Of a DNA stretch of 64,000 nt, positions 35,590-44,502 are shown piece by piece. Source of the DNA: Collinsella sp. OM04-5 (GTDB taxonomy: Bacteria; Actinomycetota; Coriobacteriia; Coriobacteriales; Coriobacteriaceae); assembly GCF_003439125.1 (NCBI RefSeq), contig NZ_QSUU01000004.1, positions 62,001 through 126,000 on the forward strand. The letters are read 5' to 3'. Each line of letters opens with the position of its first letter. The stretch's first letter is position 1. The notes under the pieces are model-generated. The model saw only the letters and a program-made list of their open reading frames with translations. It was not told the DNA's origin and did no database searches. The position numbers and the translations under genes were made by a program.

Positions 35590-35636
35590 TCACCAAATTC
35601 CATTCAGCCCACCTGACCCGAAAGGCCGAGTCGTCT

Positions 35637-35779
35637 GGCCGGGGAAGCCCCGAGTCGCCGGGGTGTTTGCTCCAAATGAGTTCCGCATGCAAAGAAGGCC
35701 ACTAAATGTGGCCTTCGTCTTGCATAGGACTGTTTGAAATTTGGAGGAAATACCCCGGCGACTCGGGGCTTCCCCGGCC
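35637..35779. repeat. 143-bp nested inverted repeat, 41-bp arms
   Basis: Arms 35637-35677 and 35739-35779 match with two differences (the first 28 bp are perfect, beginning GGCCGGGGAAGCCCCGAGTC). An inner stem GAAGGCCAC/GTGGCCTTC lies in the loop. It ends six bases before the gatB stop codon. Confidence 0.88.
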
Positions 35780-35785
35780 TCGCAG

Positions 35786-37462
35786 CTACGAGAGCGACGT
35801 TCTCAGCAACTCGTTGAAGAGCTTCGGGTTGCCCTTGCCGCGGCTCGCCTTCATGCACTGGCCCACCAAAAAGCCGATGACCTTCTGGTTGCCGTCACGA
35901 TACTGCTGCGCTTGCTCGGCACAGTTAGCCAGCACCTCGTCCACAATCGGCTGCAGCGCGCCGGCATCGCTCACCTGACGCATACCGCGCTCGTCGACGA
36001 TCTTGTTGGGGTCGTCACCGGTCTGGGCCATGGCCTCAAAAACCTCGTGAGCCTGGTTGGAGCTGATGGCATCGGTCGCCAGCAGCTTGGCGAGTGCCGC
36101 CACCTGAGCCGGCGCGATGCCGGACTCGGCGAGCGACACGCCCGCGCCCTTAAGGTAGGCGATCATCTCGTTGACCAGCAGGTTTGCGACCGTCTGGGCC
36201 TCTTTGCCAGCCATACCGGCAGCGGCAGCCTCAAAGAAGTCGGCAAACTCGGGGTCGCCGGCAATCTGCTCGGCGTCGGCCGTCTTAATGCCAAAATCGG
36301 CCTCAAAGCGGGCGCGCTTGGCATCGGGCAGCTCGGGGATCTCGCCACGGCAACGGTCGATAAACTCGTCGTCCAGATCGAACGGCGCCAAGTCGGGATC
36401 GGGGAACAGGCGATAGTCGTCGGCCGTCTCCTTCACACGCATGACCACGGTGCGCTTGCGGCTGGGCTCCCAGTGGCGGGTCTCCTGATAGATGATGCCG
36501 CCCTCCTCGAGCACCTCGGCCTGACGGCAGATCTCGTAGGCAAGGCCATCGTGCAAGCTCTTAAACGAGTTGAGGTTCTTGAGCTCGGTCTTGGTGCCCA
36601 GCTTGGTCTCGCCGCGGCGGCGCAGCGACACATTGCCGTCGCAGCGCATGGAGCCCTTCTCCATGGAGCAGTCGGAAATGCCCAGCGTCACAAAGATGCG
36701 ACGGAGCTTTTCCATAAACAGGCGCGCCTCCTCGGGCGTGCGCAGGTCGGGCTCGGTGACGAGCTCGATGAGCGGCGTGCCGCAGCGGTTGTAGTCGACG
36801 AGCGACTCGGCCGCAGCGGTAATACGACCCTCGGCACCGCCCACGTGAACCATCTTGGCGGCGTCCTCCTCCATGTGGATGCGCAGGATGCGGATGGGCA
36901 CCATGTAGGAACCGTCCTCGCGACGCTCGGGCATCTGCAGGTTGGACGCGTCATAGCTGGCCAGGTGGCCGGCGCGCTGGTTGCCCTCGCGCATGGTCGA
37001 CGTCATGGACGTGGACAGGCCCTCGGCGTTGGCCGAGGCGCTCGCCAGACTCTGAGCCTCGGCCTCGCCAAACGCGCAATCGGGGCGCTCGGCGGCACCG
37101 CGACCGGTCACGTCCAGGTCCAGGTGACCGTACATGGCAAAGGCGACCGGACCCTGCGTGGTCTGGAAGTTCTTGGCCATATCGGGATAGAAGTAGTGCT
37201 TGCGGTAGAACATCGAGTGGCGCTGGATCTCGCAGTTGGTGGCAAGACCGGCCTTGACGATGCTCTCGATGGCGCGTTTGTTGGGCACCGGCAGGGCACC
37301 GGGCAGGCCCAGGCACACCGGGCACACGTTGGCGTTGGGCTCGTCATCGTGGCTGAGCTTGCAGTTACAGAACATCTTGGTATCGAGTGCGGTGAGCTCG
37401 GTATGGATCTCCAGGCCGATCACGGCCTCCCAATCCTGCAGGACCTCGGAAAGCTCCTTCAT
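35786..37462 (-). CDS. gatB: Asp-tRNA(Asn)/Glu-tRNA(Gln) amidotransferase subunit B
   Basis: A 558-residue GatB, which phosphorylates and transamidates mischarged Glu-tRNA(Gln). WEAVIGLEIHTELTALDTKMFC, PNANVCPVCLGLPGALPVPN (zinc cysteines), IRILRIHMEEDAAKMVH, VDYNRCGTPLIELVTEPD and the C-terminal YqeY-like tail are present. Usual GatB is about 480 residues; here roughly 65 extra residues (about 125-190, rich in Ala, Ser and Met) interrupt the sequence before the IHMEEDAAK motif. The start overlaps the gatA stop (TAATG). Confidence 0.95.
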   Translation of the reverse strand: MKELSEVLQDWEAVIGLEIHTELTALDTKMFCNCKLSHDDEPNANVCPVCLGLPGALPVPNKRAIESIVKAGLATNCEIQRHSMFYRKHYFYPDMAKNFQTTQGPVAFAMYGHLDLDVTGRGAAERPDCAFGEAEAQSLASASANAEGLSTSMTSTMREGNQRAGHLASYDASNLQMPERREDGSYMVPIRILRIHMEEDAAKMVHVGGAEGRITAAAESLVDYNRCGTPLIELVTEPDLRTPEEARLFMEKLRRIFVTLGISDCSMEKGSMRCDGNVSLRRRGETKLGTKTELKNLNSFKSLHDGLAYEICRQAEVLEEGGIIYQETRHWEPSRKRTVVMRVKETADDYRLFPDPDLAPFDLDDEFIDRCRGEIPELPDAKRARFEADFGIKTADAEQIAGDPEFADFFEAAAAGMAGKEAQTVANLLVNEMIAYLKGAGVSLAESGIAPAQVAALAKLLATDAISSNQAHEVFEAMAQTGDDPNKIVDERGMRQVSDAGALQPIVDEVLANCAEQAQQYRDGNQKVIGFLVGQCMKASRGKGNPKLFNELLRTSLS

Positions 37463-38976
37463 TACAGCTCGCCTCCCTTCCCGGCAAAAGCGGGCGCGAC
37501 GGAAAGCGCGGGCGCACCCGTGGCGGCATCGGCAAAGCCGCGCTCCAGGGCGCGGGCAAACGTGAGCAGTTGACGGTCCTTAAAGGCAGGCCCCACCAGC
37601 TGGGCAGAAACGGGCAGCTGAGTATCCTCGCCCAGGCCCAGCGGCACCGAGATACCGCCGTTGCCGCAAATGTTGAGCGAAATGGTGTACAGGTCGGAGA
37701 GGTACATCTGCGTGGGGTCGCTGATCTCGCCAAACTTAAAGGCCGTGCGCGGCGAGGCGGGCATGAGGATGGTGTCCACCTTGGCATACGCGGCGTCGTA
37801 GTCCTGCGTGATGAGTGTGCGAGCCTTCTGTGCGGCGTAGTAGTACTTGTCGTACACGCCCGAGCTCAGCAAGTAGGCGCCGAGCATCTGACGGCGCTTG
37901 GCCTCGGCACCAAAGCCGTGGGCGCGCGAAAGCGAGCTCTGGTCGGACAGGTTGGCGCAGCCCTCCTCCTGGTAGCCGTAGCGAATGCCGTCGAAACGGG
38001 CCAGGTTGGAGAATGCCTCGGCCGGGCCGATGACGTAGTAGGCGGCGATGGCGGCGTCCAGGTGCGGCAGGTCGACCTCCACGAGCTCGGCACCCTGGTT
38101 CTGCAGCTCCTGGGCGGCGCGCTGAACAGCGGCTTTAACCTCGGGCGTCAGGCCCTCGGCCTCCATAAACGCGGGGATGATGCCCACGCGCTTGCCCTCG
38201 ATGTTGTCGTTGAGGTGCTCGGTAAAGTCGACGGCGCAATCCTGGTTGGTGCAGTCGTACGGATCGTGGCCCGCGCCGGTAAGCGCGTTCATGGCCAGTG
38301 CGACATCCTCGACCGTGCGGCCAAAGGGGCCCACCTGGTCGAGCGACGAGCCAAAGGCAACCACGCCGTAGCGGCTCACGGCGCCATACGTGGGCTTAAA
38401 GCCCACCACGCCGCAGAGGCTCGCCGGCTGGCGAATGGAGCCGCCGGTGTCCGAGCCCAGCGAGAGCGCGACCTCGCCCGCGGCGACGGCTGCAGCGGAG
38501 CCACCCGAGGAACCGCCGGGCACGCGCTCGGTATCCCAGGGGTTGTTGGTGCGGTGAAACGCCGAGCTCTCGGTAGAGCTGCCAAAGGCAAACTCGTCCA
38601 TGTTGGCCTTGCCCATGGGCAGGCAGCCGGCGTCGAGCATGCGCTGGACGCAGGTGGCGGTGTAGACGCTCTGGTAGCTCTCGAGCATGCGGGAAGCGCA
38701 GGTGGTGCGCGTTCCCACGAGGTTCATGTTGTCCTTGATGGCCAGCGGCACGCCCGCGAGCGGGGGCAGCGGCTTGCCTGCGGCGCGGTCGGCATCCACG
38801 CGCGCGGCGGCCTCGAGCGCGAGCTCGGGCGCCACCTGCAGGAATGCCTGGACCCCGCCCTCGCGCGCCTCGATGGCAGCAAGGGAGGCCTGGGCCACCT
38901 CGGTAGCGGTAAAGTCGCCGGCGGCAACGCCCGCGGCGATCTGGGCGGCGGTAAGGGAATCGAAGCTCTGCGCCAT
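37462..38976 (-). CDS. gatA: Asp-tRNA(Asn)/Glu-tRNA(Gln) amidotransferase subunit A
   Basis: A 504-residue amidase that hydrolyses glutamine to supply ammonia to GatB. The amidase signature RVPGGSSGGSAAAVAAGEVALSLGSDTGGSIRQPA holds the Ser-cisSer-Lys triad (with the lysine in AIKDNMNL). Its start overlaps the gatC stop and its stop overlaps the gatB start, so all three subunits are translationally coupled. Confidence 0.97.
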   Translation of the reverse strand: MAQSFDSLTAAQIAAGVAAGDFTATEVAQASLAAIEAREGGVQAFLQVAPELALEAAARVDADRAAGKPLPPLAGVPLAIKDNMNLVGTRTTCASRMLESYQSVYTATCVQRMLDAGCLPMGKANMDEFAFGSSTESSAFHRTNNPWDTERVPGGSSGGSAAAVAAGEVALSLGSDTGGSIRQPASLCGVVGFKPTYGAVSRYGVVAFGSSLDQVGPFGRTVEDVALAMNALTGAGHDPYDCTNQDCAVDFTEHLNDNIEGKRVGIIPAFMEAEGLTPEVKAAVQRAAQELQNQGAELVEVDLPHLDAAIAAYYVIGPAEAFSNLARFDGIRYGYQEEGCANLSDQSSLSRAHGFGAEAKRRQMLGAYLLSSGVYDKYYYAAQKARTLITQDYDAAYAKVDTILMPASPRTAFKFGEISDPTQMYLSDLYTISLNICGNGGISVPLGLGEDTQLPVSAQLVGPAFKDRQLLTFARALERGFADAATGAPALSVAPAFAGKGGEL

Positions 38977-39287
38977 TACTCGCTCTCCCCCTCTCCCAAA
39001 ATGGACGGCACGCGGAAGTAGCGGTCGCGCGCGCTGCCGGCGTTTTCGAGCGCAACGTCGAGCGGCAGGTCGCGCTCGGGCTCGCGCAGGTCATCGCCCA
39101 TCACGTTGGACAGGCTTCCGATGGGATGGAACGTGGGCTCCACGTCGGGCAAGTCATATTGCAAGACGGGCTCGAGCATTTGGACGGCGTCGTTCATGTA
39201 GGACGTCATCTGGGTAAGCTCGTCATCGGTCAGTGCGATCTTTGCGTACTCGGCGATGCCGCGCACGTCTTTCTCGCTGAGTGCCAT
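38976..39287 (-). CDS. gatC: Asp-tRNA(Asn)/Glu-tRNA(Gln) amidotransferase subunit C
   Basis: A 103-residue GatC that stabilises the A-B interface. The N-terminal helix LSEKDVRGIAEYAKIALTDDEL and the C-terminal LREPERDLPLDVALENA/YFRVPSIL are family features. GGGAG precedes ATG 39287; the longer frame adds six residues and is less likely. It is first in the gatCAB operon. Confidence 0.93.
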   Translation of the reverse strand: MALSEKDVRGIAEYAKIALTDDELTQMTSYMNDAVQMLEPVLQYDLPDVEPTFHPIGSLSNVMGDDLREPERDLPLDVALENAGSARDRYFRVPSILGEGESE

Positions 39288-39464
39288 AGGCGCTCCCTTC
39301 CGCATAACAGATAAACCGCTCTAGTATACAAGGCAACGCCACTTGGAGCAGGTGCTTTACCCAAATGCAGCGAAAACGTAACGAGGGCGGCGGATGCGTC
39401 CCGGCGGTTATGCAGCAAAATCTGCATCGTCACAATGCAAAACCGTCCCGCCCGCAATGAAAAG

Positions 39465-39521
39465 CATCACAACATTCGACGCTTTTCGCCAAAATCGCGA
39501 TTTTCATCGAATGTTGTGATG
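39465..39521. repeat. Dispersed palindrome family P, copy 1
   Basis: Perfect 15-bp arms CATCACAACATTCGA/TCGAATGTTGTGATG around 27 bp. The inner sequence resembles copy 2 (49442) more than copies 3 and 4. Confidence 0.85.
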
Positions 39522-39535
39522 GTTTGGAAGCCCCG

Positions 39536-39570
39536 ACCACCACAAAGGTGCCTGTCCTCATTGTGGTGGT
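39536..39570. repeat. Dispersed palindrome family Q, copy 2
   Basis: ACCACCACAA and TTGTGGTGGT arms with the inner AGGTGCCTGTCC. It lies 14 bp after the sortase stop and may act as its terminator. Confidence 0.75.
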
Positions 39571-39583
39571 TCTGAACGATGTC

Positions 39584-40522
39584 TTATGCCGAGGCTTTGG
39601 CCTTGCGGCGCTTGCGGACCGCGTGGATCACGATGTCCAGCAGCAACAGCACAATGGCCACGACCACAATGAGCACGGCAAACTCACGCTTGCCCCAGTG
39701 GCGGCCGGCCAGCGACTTTTGCTTGTCGACGTCCTTCTTGTTGTACTTGGTGCGCACGCAATGCACCAGCAGGCGATGGTCGTTCACGCCGTAGGGCGTG
39801 CAGGTGACGAGCGTCACCTTGTCGGCGCCGGGCTCGATGGTCAGCGACTCCATCTCCTCGGGCAGCACCACCTCGGAGTCCACCATCTTGTAGGCGAGCG
39901 TTTTGTTCATGGTGTGCAGCAGCACCAGGTCGCCGGGCTCCAGCGAATGGATGTCGTCAAACATGCTCAGGTTGCGCATGCCCGAGTGCGCGGTGAGCAC
40001 GCAATGCGTCGAGGTGCCGCCCACCGGCAGGCTCGTGCCCTCCAGGTGGCCGACGCCCGCCATGAGGACCTCCTCGCTCGTGCCGTGGTAGATGGGCATG
40101 CTCACGTCGATGGAGGGGATCTCGACCCAGCTCATCATGGGGTCGCGGTCAAAGATGAGCTGCTGGGCGTAGGGCTCGATCTGGTCGGCGGGAAGCTCGG
40201 TGGCCTCGCCGGCAAGTTGCTCGTTATAGGAGCGCGCCTGGAGCAGGATGCGCTCGCGCTCCTCGGCAGACAGCGCGTCCACGGTGCTGGACACGGTGCT
40301 GATCTGGTTGAACACGCCCGAGGCCTCGAGCCGGTCCAAGATCCACGGCCAGGTCATAAGGCCCACGCCAATAAGAATGATGACGATGGTGATGAGCCGA
40401 TCGGCCCAGCGCGGCAGCCGCTTGCGACGGCGCTTGGGCTTTGGTTGAGGTTTGGGCTGAGGGCTTGAGCCGCCGTTGTCCGCGGCGTTATTGCCCTTCA
40501 TATGTTTGGCGCCCTGCACCAT
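39584..40522 (-). CDS. Class C sortase (pilin polymerase)
   Basis: A 312-residue membrane transpeptidase that links pilins. A membrane segment near 40-60 and a second at the C-terminus (EFAVLIVVVAIVLLLLDIVIHAV) flank the catalytic domain, the class C layout. Catalytic His179 is in TAHSGM, Cys241 in TLVTCTPYG and Arg257 in LLVHCVR. A DPM near residue 128 may mark the lid region. GAGGAG precedes ATG 40522. It is last in the pilus locus, downstream of the backbone pilin, whose terminator lies in between, so it probably also has its own promoter. Confidence 0.93.
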   Translation of the reverse strand: MVQGAKHMKGNNAADNGGSSPQPKPQPKPKRRRKRLPRWADRLITIVIILIGVGLMTWPWILDRLEASGVFNQISTVSSTVDALSAEERERILLQARSYNEQLAGEATELPADQIEPYAQQLIFDRDPMMSWVEIPSIDVSMPIYHGTSEEVLMAGVGHLEGTSLPVGGTSTHCVLTAHSGMRNLSMFDDIHSLEPGDLVLLHTMNKTLAYKMVDSEVVLPEEMESLTIEPGADKVTLVTCTPYGVNDHRLLVHCVRTKYNKKDVDKQKSLAGRHWGKREFAVLIVVVAIVLLLLDIVIHAVRKRRKAKASA

Positions 40523-40754
40523 CGCCGGTCACTCCTCTACAACTCAAGTTGTCTAAACAAATAATAGCCGATTAGCGAGCTTCCGCGCCGAACAACGCAG
40601 CTAGACTGCACCGTCCAGTCGAGGATAAGCCAGCATTTGAGTTTTCAAAATGTCCCAGATCGGCTGGGCGATTCGGGATACAATGTCAATAGAAAACGAC
40701 GCATCCCGCGTAAATGTTTGGGAGCGCGGGCGGCCTAGTTTTCTGGTTTTGTTA

Positions 40755-40782
40755 AATGCCCGGGATCCGACCCCCGGGCATT
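40755..40782. terminator. Hairpin AATGCCCGGG/CCCGGGCATT
   Basis: Perfect 10-bp arms, with T-rich TTCTTATTTG on the plus-strand side. No gene upstream on that strand explains it. Confidence 0.5.
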
Positions 40783-40925
40783 CTTATTTGCGCTTGCGGC
40801 GCAAATGCCGTCCACCGTCCGCACCGCGCGTGCGCCTACGGACCTTAAACCGAACCTCATACGAGTCAAGAAACGCGATGACGAACGTACCCGCATCGGA
40901 CGGTGGAGGCTGGCTGCGTTATCCC

Positions 40926-40962
40926 AAAAAACGGGGCAGAATCCAGTGCGGAGTCTGCCCCG
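40926..40962 (-). terminator. Terminator of backbone pilin gene
   Basis: CGGGGCAGA and TCTGCCCCG (40932-40962), followed by TTTTTTGGG on the minus strand. Confidence 0.85.
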
Positions 40963-41062
40963 AAAAGAAAATGACAAAGCAAGAACGTGGATGGACGAGA
41001 AAAGTGTCCGCAAGTCTCATGGCCATCACATCCCACCTGCCAAAGGGATGGGTGAGCGAGCG

Positions 41063-42724
41063 TTACTCCTGCTCGGACTCCTCAGCCTGCTTACGGCTGC
41101 GGATGAGATGAGCCACGCCGATGCACAGCACCGCGCCACCAGCGATCCAAGTGAACGTCACGCCGTTAAGGCCGGTGAGCGGGAGGCCGGAACCCTGCTT
41201 GTTTTTGACGATCAAGGCAGCAGTACCGTTGTCCGTGTTAGTCGTGTCAACCTCGACCAAATTGGAACCCCTGGTGCTCGTCTTGACCGTAATCTTGTTT
41301 TCTCCCTCTCCCTCTGCTTGGTTGAATCCAATGGCTTTGATGGTGAAGGTGAACTCGGGGATGGTGTTATAGCCGGCGAGCGTATGGGTCTCCTTGACGG
41401 TGTAGGTGCCGGCATCGAGGCCCTTGACGTTAATCTCGCCGGAGTCGGTGGTCGTGAACTCAGAAGCCTCAGTACCGAGGGAGCCATTCTCCTGGACATA
41501 CATGTCCTTGGATGCAATATCGTCGGGATCAGTGGCACGGATGGTGAACTTTACGCCCTTAAGTATCTTATTCTCATCCGTCGCGTCCTTCTTGACGAGC
41601 TTGAGCGCATAGGTGTAGTCGCGCACGGTGTCGGGCACAGACTCACCCCGGGAATCGTGGCCAGGGTTGTTGGAGTAGATGAGCTTGACGGTGTTGGAGT
41701 TGCCCGTGCCACCGACAACGACATGCTGGGACTTATTCGGGTCGAGCTTGGCGCTGTACGTGACAACGACCCTTGTATGCTCGCCGACAGTGACGCCGGC
41801 CGCCGTGGCGGCAGCCTTAAGATCGTCAAACTTTACGCTCAAGACCGTTCTGCCATTTGAATCGGGATCAGACATGGTCACAGAAGTAGGCGTGATCTGA
41901 GTCTCACCAATCACGGCCTTGACAGTGGACTTATCAACAGTCAAACCGGCAGACAGCTCATCGTGGAACTCATAATAGTAGGTGTTGAACGTGTCGACAT
42001 TGCTTGCAACCGTGCCGGTCAGCTTGTACTGAACGGTCTGACCCATCTGGGAGTCCGCCTTGTACTTCCAGTCGTTGTCCGCACCATCGTCCTTGACCTG
42101 CTTCGTCACGGTCGGGATGCTCGTCTTCTCGGTAACGACCACTGCGTTGCCGCCCACGACTGCAAAGATCGGCGAGGTACCGGTCTGCTTCTCATTCGCA
42201 CTGAGCGAGTCGGTATCGGTCATGAACAGGTAGTAGCCAGCGCTCGTAGTGGTGAAAGCGCGACCGGCGGCAAAGGAATCGCCCGTAGCGGTAACACTCT
42301 TCTCTACAGCCAAGGCAATCTTGTTAAGGATGCTGCTCTGCGGCAGACTCGTGGTATCAGTGGTATCAGTGATCTTGGAAAGGTAGTCGGCAACGTCAGA
42401 AGCGGTCGAGTCTAAGGTAATCCCTGGGACATTATTATCAACAAGCACCTTCAGGACCGCAGTCTCTGCGTCATCACTCGGCCACTCAATGTTGGACGCA
42501 ACCTTACCGGACTTTCCGTCAATAACGTCAGCCTTAAAAATCTGATACGCCTTGAACGAAGTGGAGTCATTGTCCACGGACTTGTTAATCGTGAGCGAAT
42601 AGCTGGGGGCAGCACCCTCCGCAGCAAACGCCATCGTGACTGTCGCCATAACGCCGCCGAAGCTCAGGGCTGCGGTGAGGCCGGCGGTTACTGCCAGGCG
42701 TGCGATGTTCTTGGTTGTTTTCAT
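41063..42724 (-). CDS. Isopeptide-forming pilin, probable backbone (LPLTG anchor)
   Basis: A 553-residue secreted pilin. A signal peptide of about 35 residues ends MAFAAEG. Two or three Ig-like domains follow, typical of SpaH/FimA fimbrial subunits (SLTINKSVDNDSTSFKAYQIFKADV, VVGGNAVVVTEKTSIPTVTKQV). The E-box glutamate needed for isopeptide bonds is in YTVKETHTLAGYNT. The C-terminus is a cell-wall sorting signal, LPLTG, a hydrophobic stretch and RSRKQ. GAAAGAGG precedes ATG 42724. Its promoter region includes an 11-base homopolymer (42832-42842). Confidence 0.92.
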   Translation of the reverse strand: MKTTKNIARLAVTAGLTAALSFGGVMATVTMAFAAEGAAPSYSLTINKSVDNDSTSFKAYQIFKADVIDGKSGKVASNIEWPSDDAETAVLKVLVDNNVPGITLDSTASDVADYLSKITDTTDTTSLPQSSILNKIALAVEKSVTATGDSFAAGRAFTTTSAGYYLFMTDTDSLSANEKQTGTSPIFAVVGGNAVVVTEKTSIPTVTKQVKDDGADNDWKYKADSQMGQTVQYKLTGTVASNVDTFNTYYYEFHDELSAGLTVDKSTVKAVIGETQITPTSVTMSDPDSNGRTVLSVKFDDLKAAATAAGVTVGEHTRVVVTYSAKLDPNKSQHVVVGGTGNSNTVKLIYSNNPGHDSRGESVPDTVRDYTYALKLVKKDATDENKILKGVKFTIRATDPDDIASKDMYVQENGSLGTEASEFTTTDSGEINVKGLDAGTYTVKETHTLAGYNTIPEFTFTIKAIGFNQAEGEGENKITVKTSTRGSNLVEVDTTNTDNGTAALIVKNKQGSGLPLTGLNGVTFTWIAGGAVLCIGVAHLIRSRKQAEESEQE

Positions 42725-42831
42725 GTTGGGACCTCTTTCTTGGAGGTTGCTTTAATTCTCGTCATCACCAAAAGTCAGCAGGCTCATTTCCCTGCGCTCT
42801 AATCGCTACGGAGGCAGTACGCCATTGAGCA

Positions 42832-42842
42832 GGGGGGGGGGG
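42832..42842. repeat. Homopolymer of 11 G (C on coding strand)
   Basis: An uninterrupted run of 11 G, four bases beyond the minor pilin stop codon and 108 bp before the backbone pilin start. Confidence 0.85.
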
Positions 42843-42846
42843 ACAA

Positions 42847-44502
42847 TTATTTATCATGGCGACCTCCTCCCCGCTTGATGACGAGCGCGACGACAATAGC
42901 CACTACTCCGATGACGGCCAAAGCCGTTACCAACACCAACGTTCTATCTCCCGTCGAGGGCATAAAGCCTCGACTCACTTCGTTACTTGGGGTGTTAAGC
43001 ACCGACAACTCGACTAAACCCTTCCCGGCATCGGCGGCATCAACTCGCAGAGGGCTTTCGGCCGATACGGTCACCTTAGGCTTGGCGGCCGCCACCTGGT
43101 CGACGTCCAGGCCCTCAGCCTTGACCGTCACGGAGCGCGTGCCCTCAAAGGCGGTGTAGCCCTTGGGCGCCTTGAGCTCGCGGACCTCCAGCTTGCCCGA
43201 GTCCACGCCCGAGACGGTCACACGGCCGTCCTCGCCCGTGGTGACGGTGGCCTTGCCCTCCGCATCCCACGTGCCGTCGGCCGCCAGCGTGCGGCCGCGG
43301 TCGTCGGCGATGCTCAGGACCGCCCCGGCAAGCGGCTTGTCGCCGTCGCTGCCGCGCTTGGTGAGCGCGAGATCCCAAGTGTAGGCGCACGCATCGTCGC
43401 TCGGCGTGCGGGTGAAGCCGGCATCGCCGGACTGGTCGGCAAAGGGAGAGCGCGGGTAGCGCAGATAGACCTCGTTGGGGTTGCCCTTCGCGATGCCGCG
43501 GTTGCACGCGCTGTTGAGCGGCGCGTTGTACACGGCGACCACGCGGGCGCCCGCGGCGAAGGCGTCGGCCCCGCCGAGCGCGGCGATCAGGTCGCCGGTG
43601 CGCACAGTGAAGGTCCCGTCCGCCGCCACCTTGGTGGCGCACTGGGCCGTGATGTCGGTCCAGCCCTGCGCGGGCTCGGTGCCGGCGCGCCCGTCCTTAC
43701 CGTTCGAGACGGCGTCGAAGGTGCCATCCGCGCCCGCCGCCACGTACACACGCATGCTCGCGGCCACCTTGGAGGGGTCGAGCCCCGCGCTCATGGTGTC
43801 GACGAACTGCACCGCGTAGGTGTCATAGGCGGAAAGGCCCGCGGGAACCGTGGCCGAGAGGCGCCAGTACAGGTCGTCGGCGACCGTGGCGTCGGCGGCC
43901 TTCTGCCATGCGGCGGTGTTGTCCTCCAGCACGTGCTTGGCGACCTTGGGCGTCGCGGCCTTGGGCTTGACGGTGACGGCGTTGCCGCCCACCAGCGCCA
44001 TGATCGGCGCGGTGCCGGCCTCGCCCTGGGCGATGGCGTCGTCTCTGGCGACGATGAGCCAGTAGCCGCAGGGCAGCTCGGCCGCCGTGCCCGCGTTAAG
44101 GGCCACGGGCACGGCGCCAGAGCTCTGGAGGGAACGAGCGAGCTGTGCGCTCAGCGCGCTCGTAAGGTGGGAATCGGTGTTGAGCCACTCGGCAGCTTCC
44201 TGCGCGGTGGTCTGGGAATCGGGCATGCCGGCGCTGTGCAGCACAGGCAGGACAGCGTCGCGCGCGGCGTCGCTTGCCCAAGCGAGGTCGGTAAAGGTCT
44301 TGGCGTCGCCGTCGCCGTCGACGACGTTGGCGCTAAAGATCTGGTAGGCGTCGTAGTTGCTCGCCACGGCGCCGCTCACCGTGATGGAACCGGTCGAGGT
44401 CGGCGCGGCCTGCGCGGATGCGGGGAACACAACCGCGCAGATGCCGATCAGGAGGGCAAGCAGCGCAAACAAGATCGGGAAGGAGCAAACTTTCTTATTC
44501 AC
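42847..44502 (-). CDS. Pilin subunit with SpaA-type domain (MPSTG anchor)
   Basis: A 551-residue secreted fimbrial subunit. A signal peptide (about 1-32) ends FPASAQAAP. The domain order parallels the backbone pilin: an N-terminal YDAYQIFSANVVDGDGDAKTF domain, the VGGNAVTVKPKAATPKVAKHV segment, a middle domain and a C-terminal CnaB/SpaA domain with KRGSDGDKPLAGAVLSI and E-box LEVRELKAPKGYTAF. The sorting signal is MPSTGD, then a membrane helix and KRGGGRHDK. The GTG at 44502 follows GGGAGGTG and overlaps the stop of the upstream gene, so it is coupled to it. It is much more GC-rich than its neighbours, which suggests a different origin. Confidence 0.88.
   Translation of the reverse strand: MNKKVCSFPILFALLALLIGICAVVFPASAQAAPTSTGSITVSGAVASNYDAYQIFSANVVDGDGDAKTFTDLAWASDAARDAVLPVLHSAGMPDSQTTAQEAAEWLNTDSHLTSALSAQLARSLQSSGAVPVALNAGTAAELPCGYWLIVARDDAIAQGEAGTAPIMALVGGNAVTVKPKAATPKVAKHVLEDNTAAWQKAADATVADDLYWRLSATVPAGLSAYDTYAVQFVDTMSAGLDPSKVAASMRVYVAAGADGTFDAVSNGKDGRAGTEPAQGWTDITAQCATKVAADGTFTVRTGDLIAALGGADAFAAGARVVAVYNAPLNSACNRGIAKGNPNEVYLRYPRSPFADQSGDAGFTRTPSDDACAYTWDLALTKRGSDGDKPLAGAVLSIADDRGRTLAADGTWDAEGKATVTTGEDGRVTVSGVDSGKLEVRELKAPKGYTAFEGTRSVTVKAEGLDVDQVAAAKPKVTVSAESPLRVDAADAGKGLVELSVLNTPSNEVSRGFMPSTGDRTLVLVTALAVIGVVAIVVALVIKRGGGRHDK

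Larger units (their letters stand above)
35508..35785. other. Convergent intergenic region dense in hairpins
   Basis: 278 bp between araC and gatB. It contains the 35529-35553 palindrome, a gat-operon terminator (35561-35589) and a 143-bp nested inverted repeat (35637-35779). No gene is seen. Confidence 0.65.
40523..41062. other. Intergenic region between pilin and sortase genes
   Basis: 540 bp with two hairpins (40755-40782, 40926-40962) and presumably the sortase promoter. Frames on the plus strand here run into the pilin antisense and are rejected. Confidence 0.55.

Noticed and set aside
35741..37573. 610-codon plus-strand open frame
   Set aside because: It is antisense to gatB and includes part of the nested palindrome; no ribosome site or motif.
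40805..41860. 351-codon plus-strand open frame across the pilin-sortase gap
   Set aside because: Most of it is antisense to the backbone pilin and it contains the pilin terminator.
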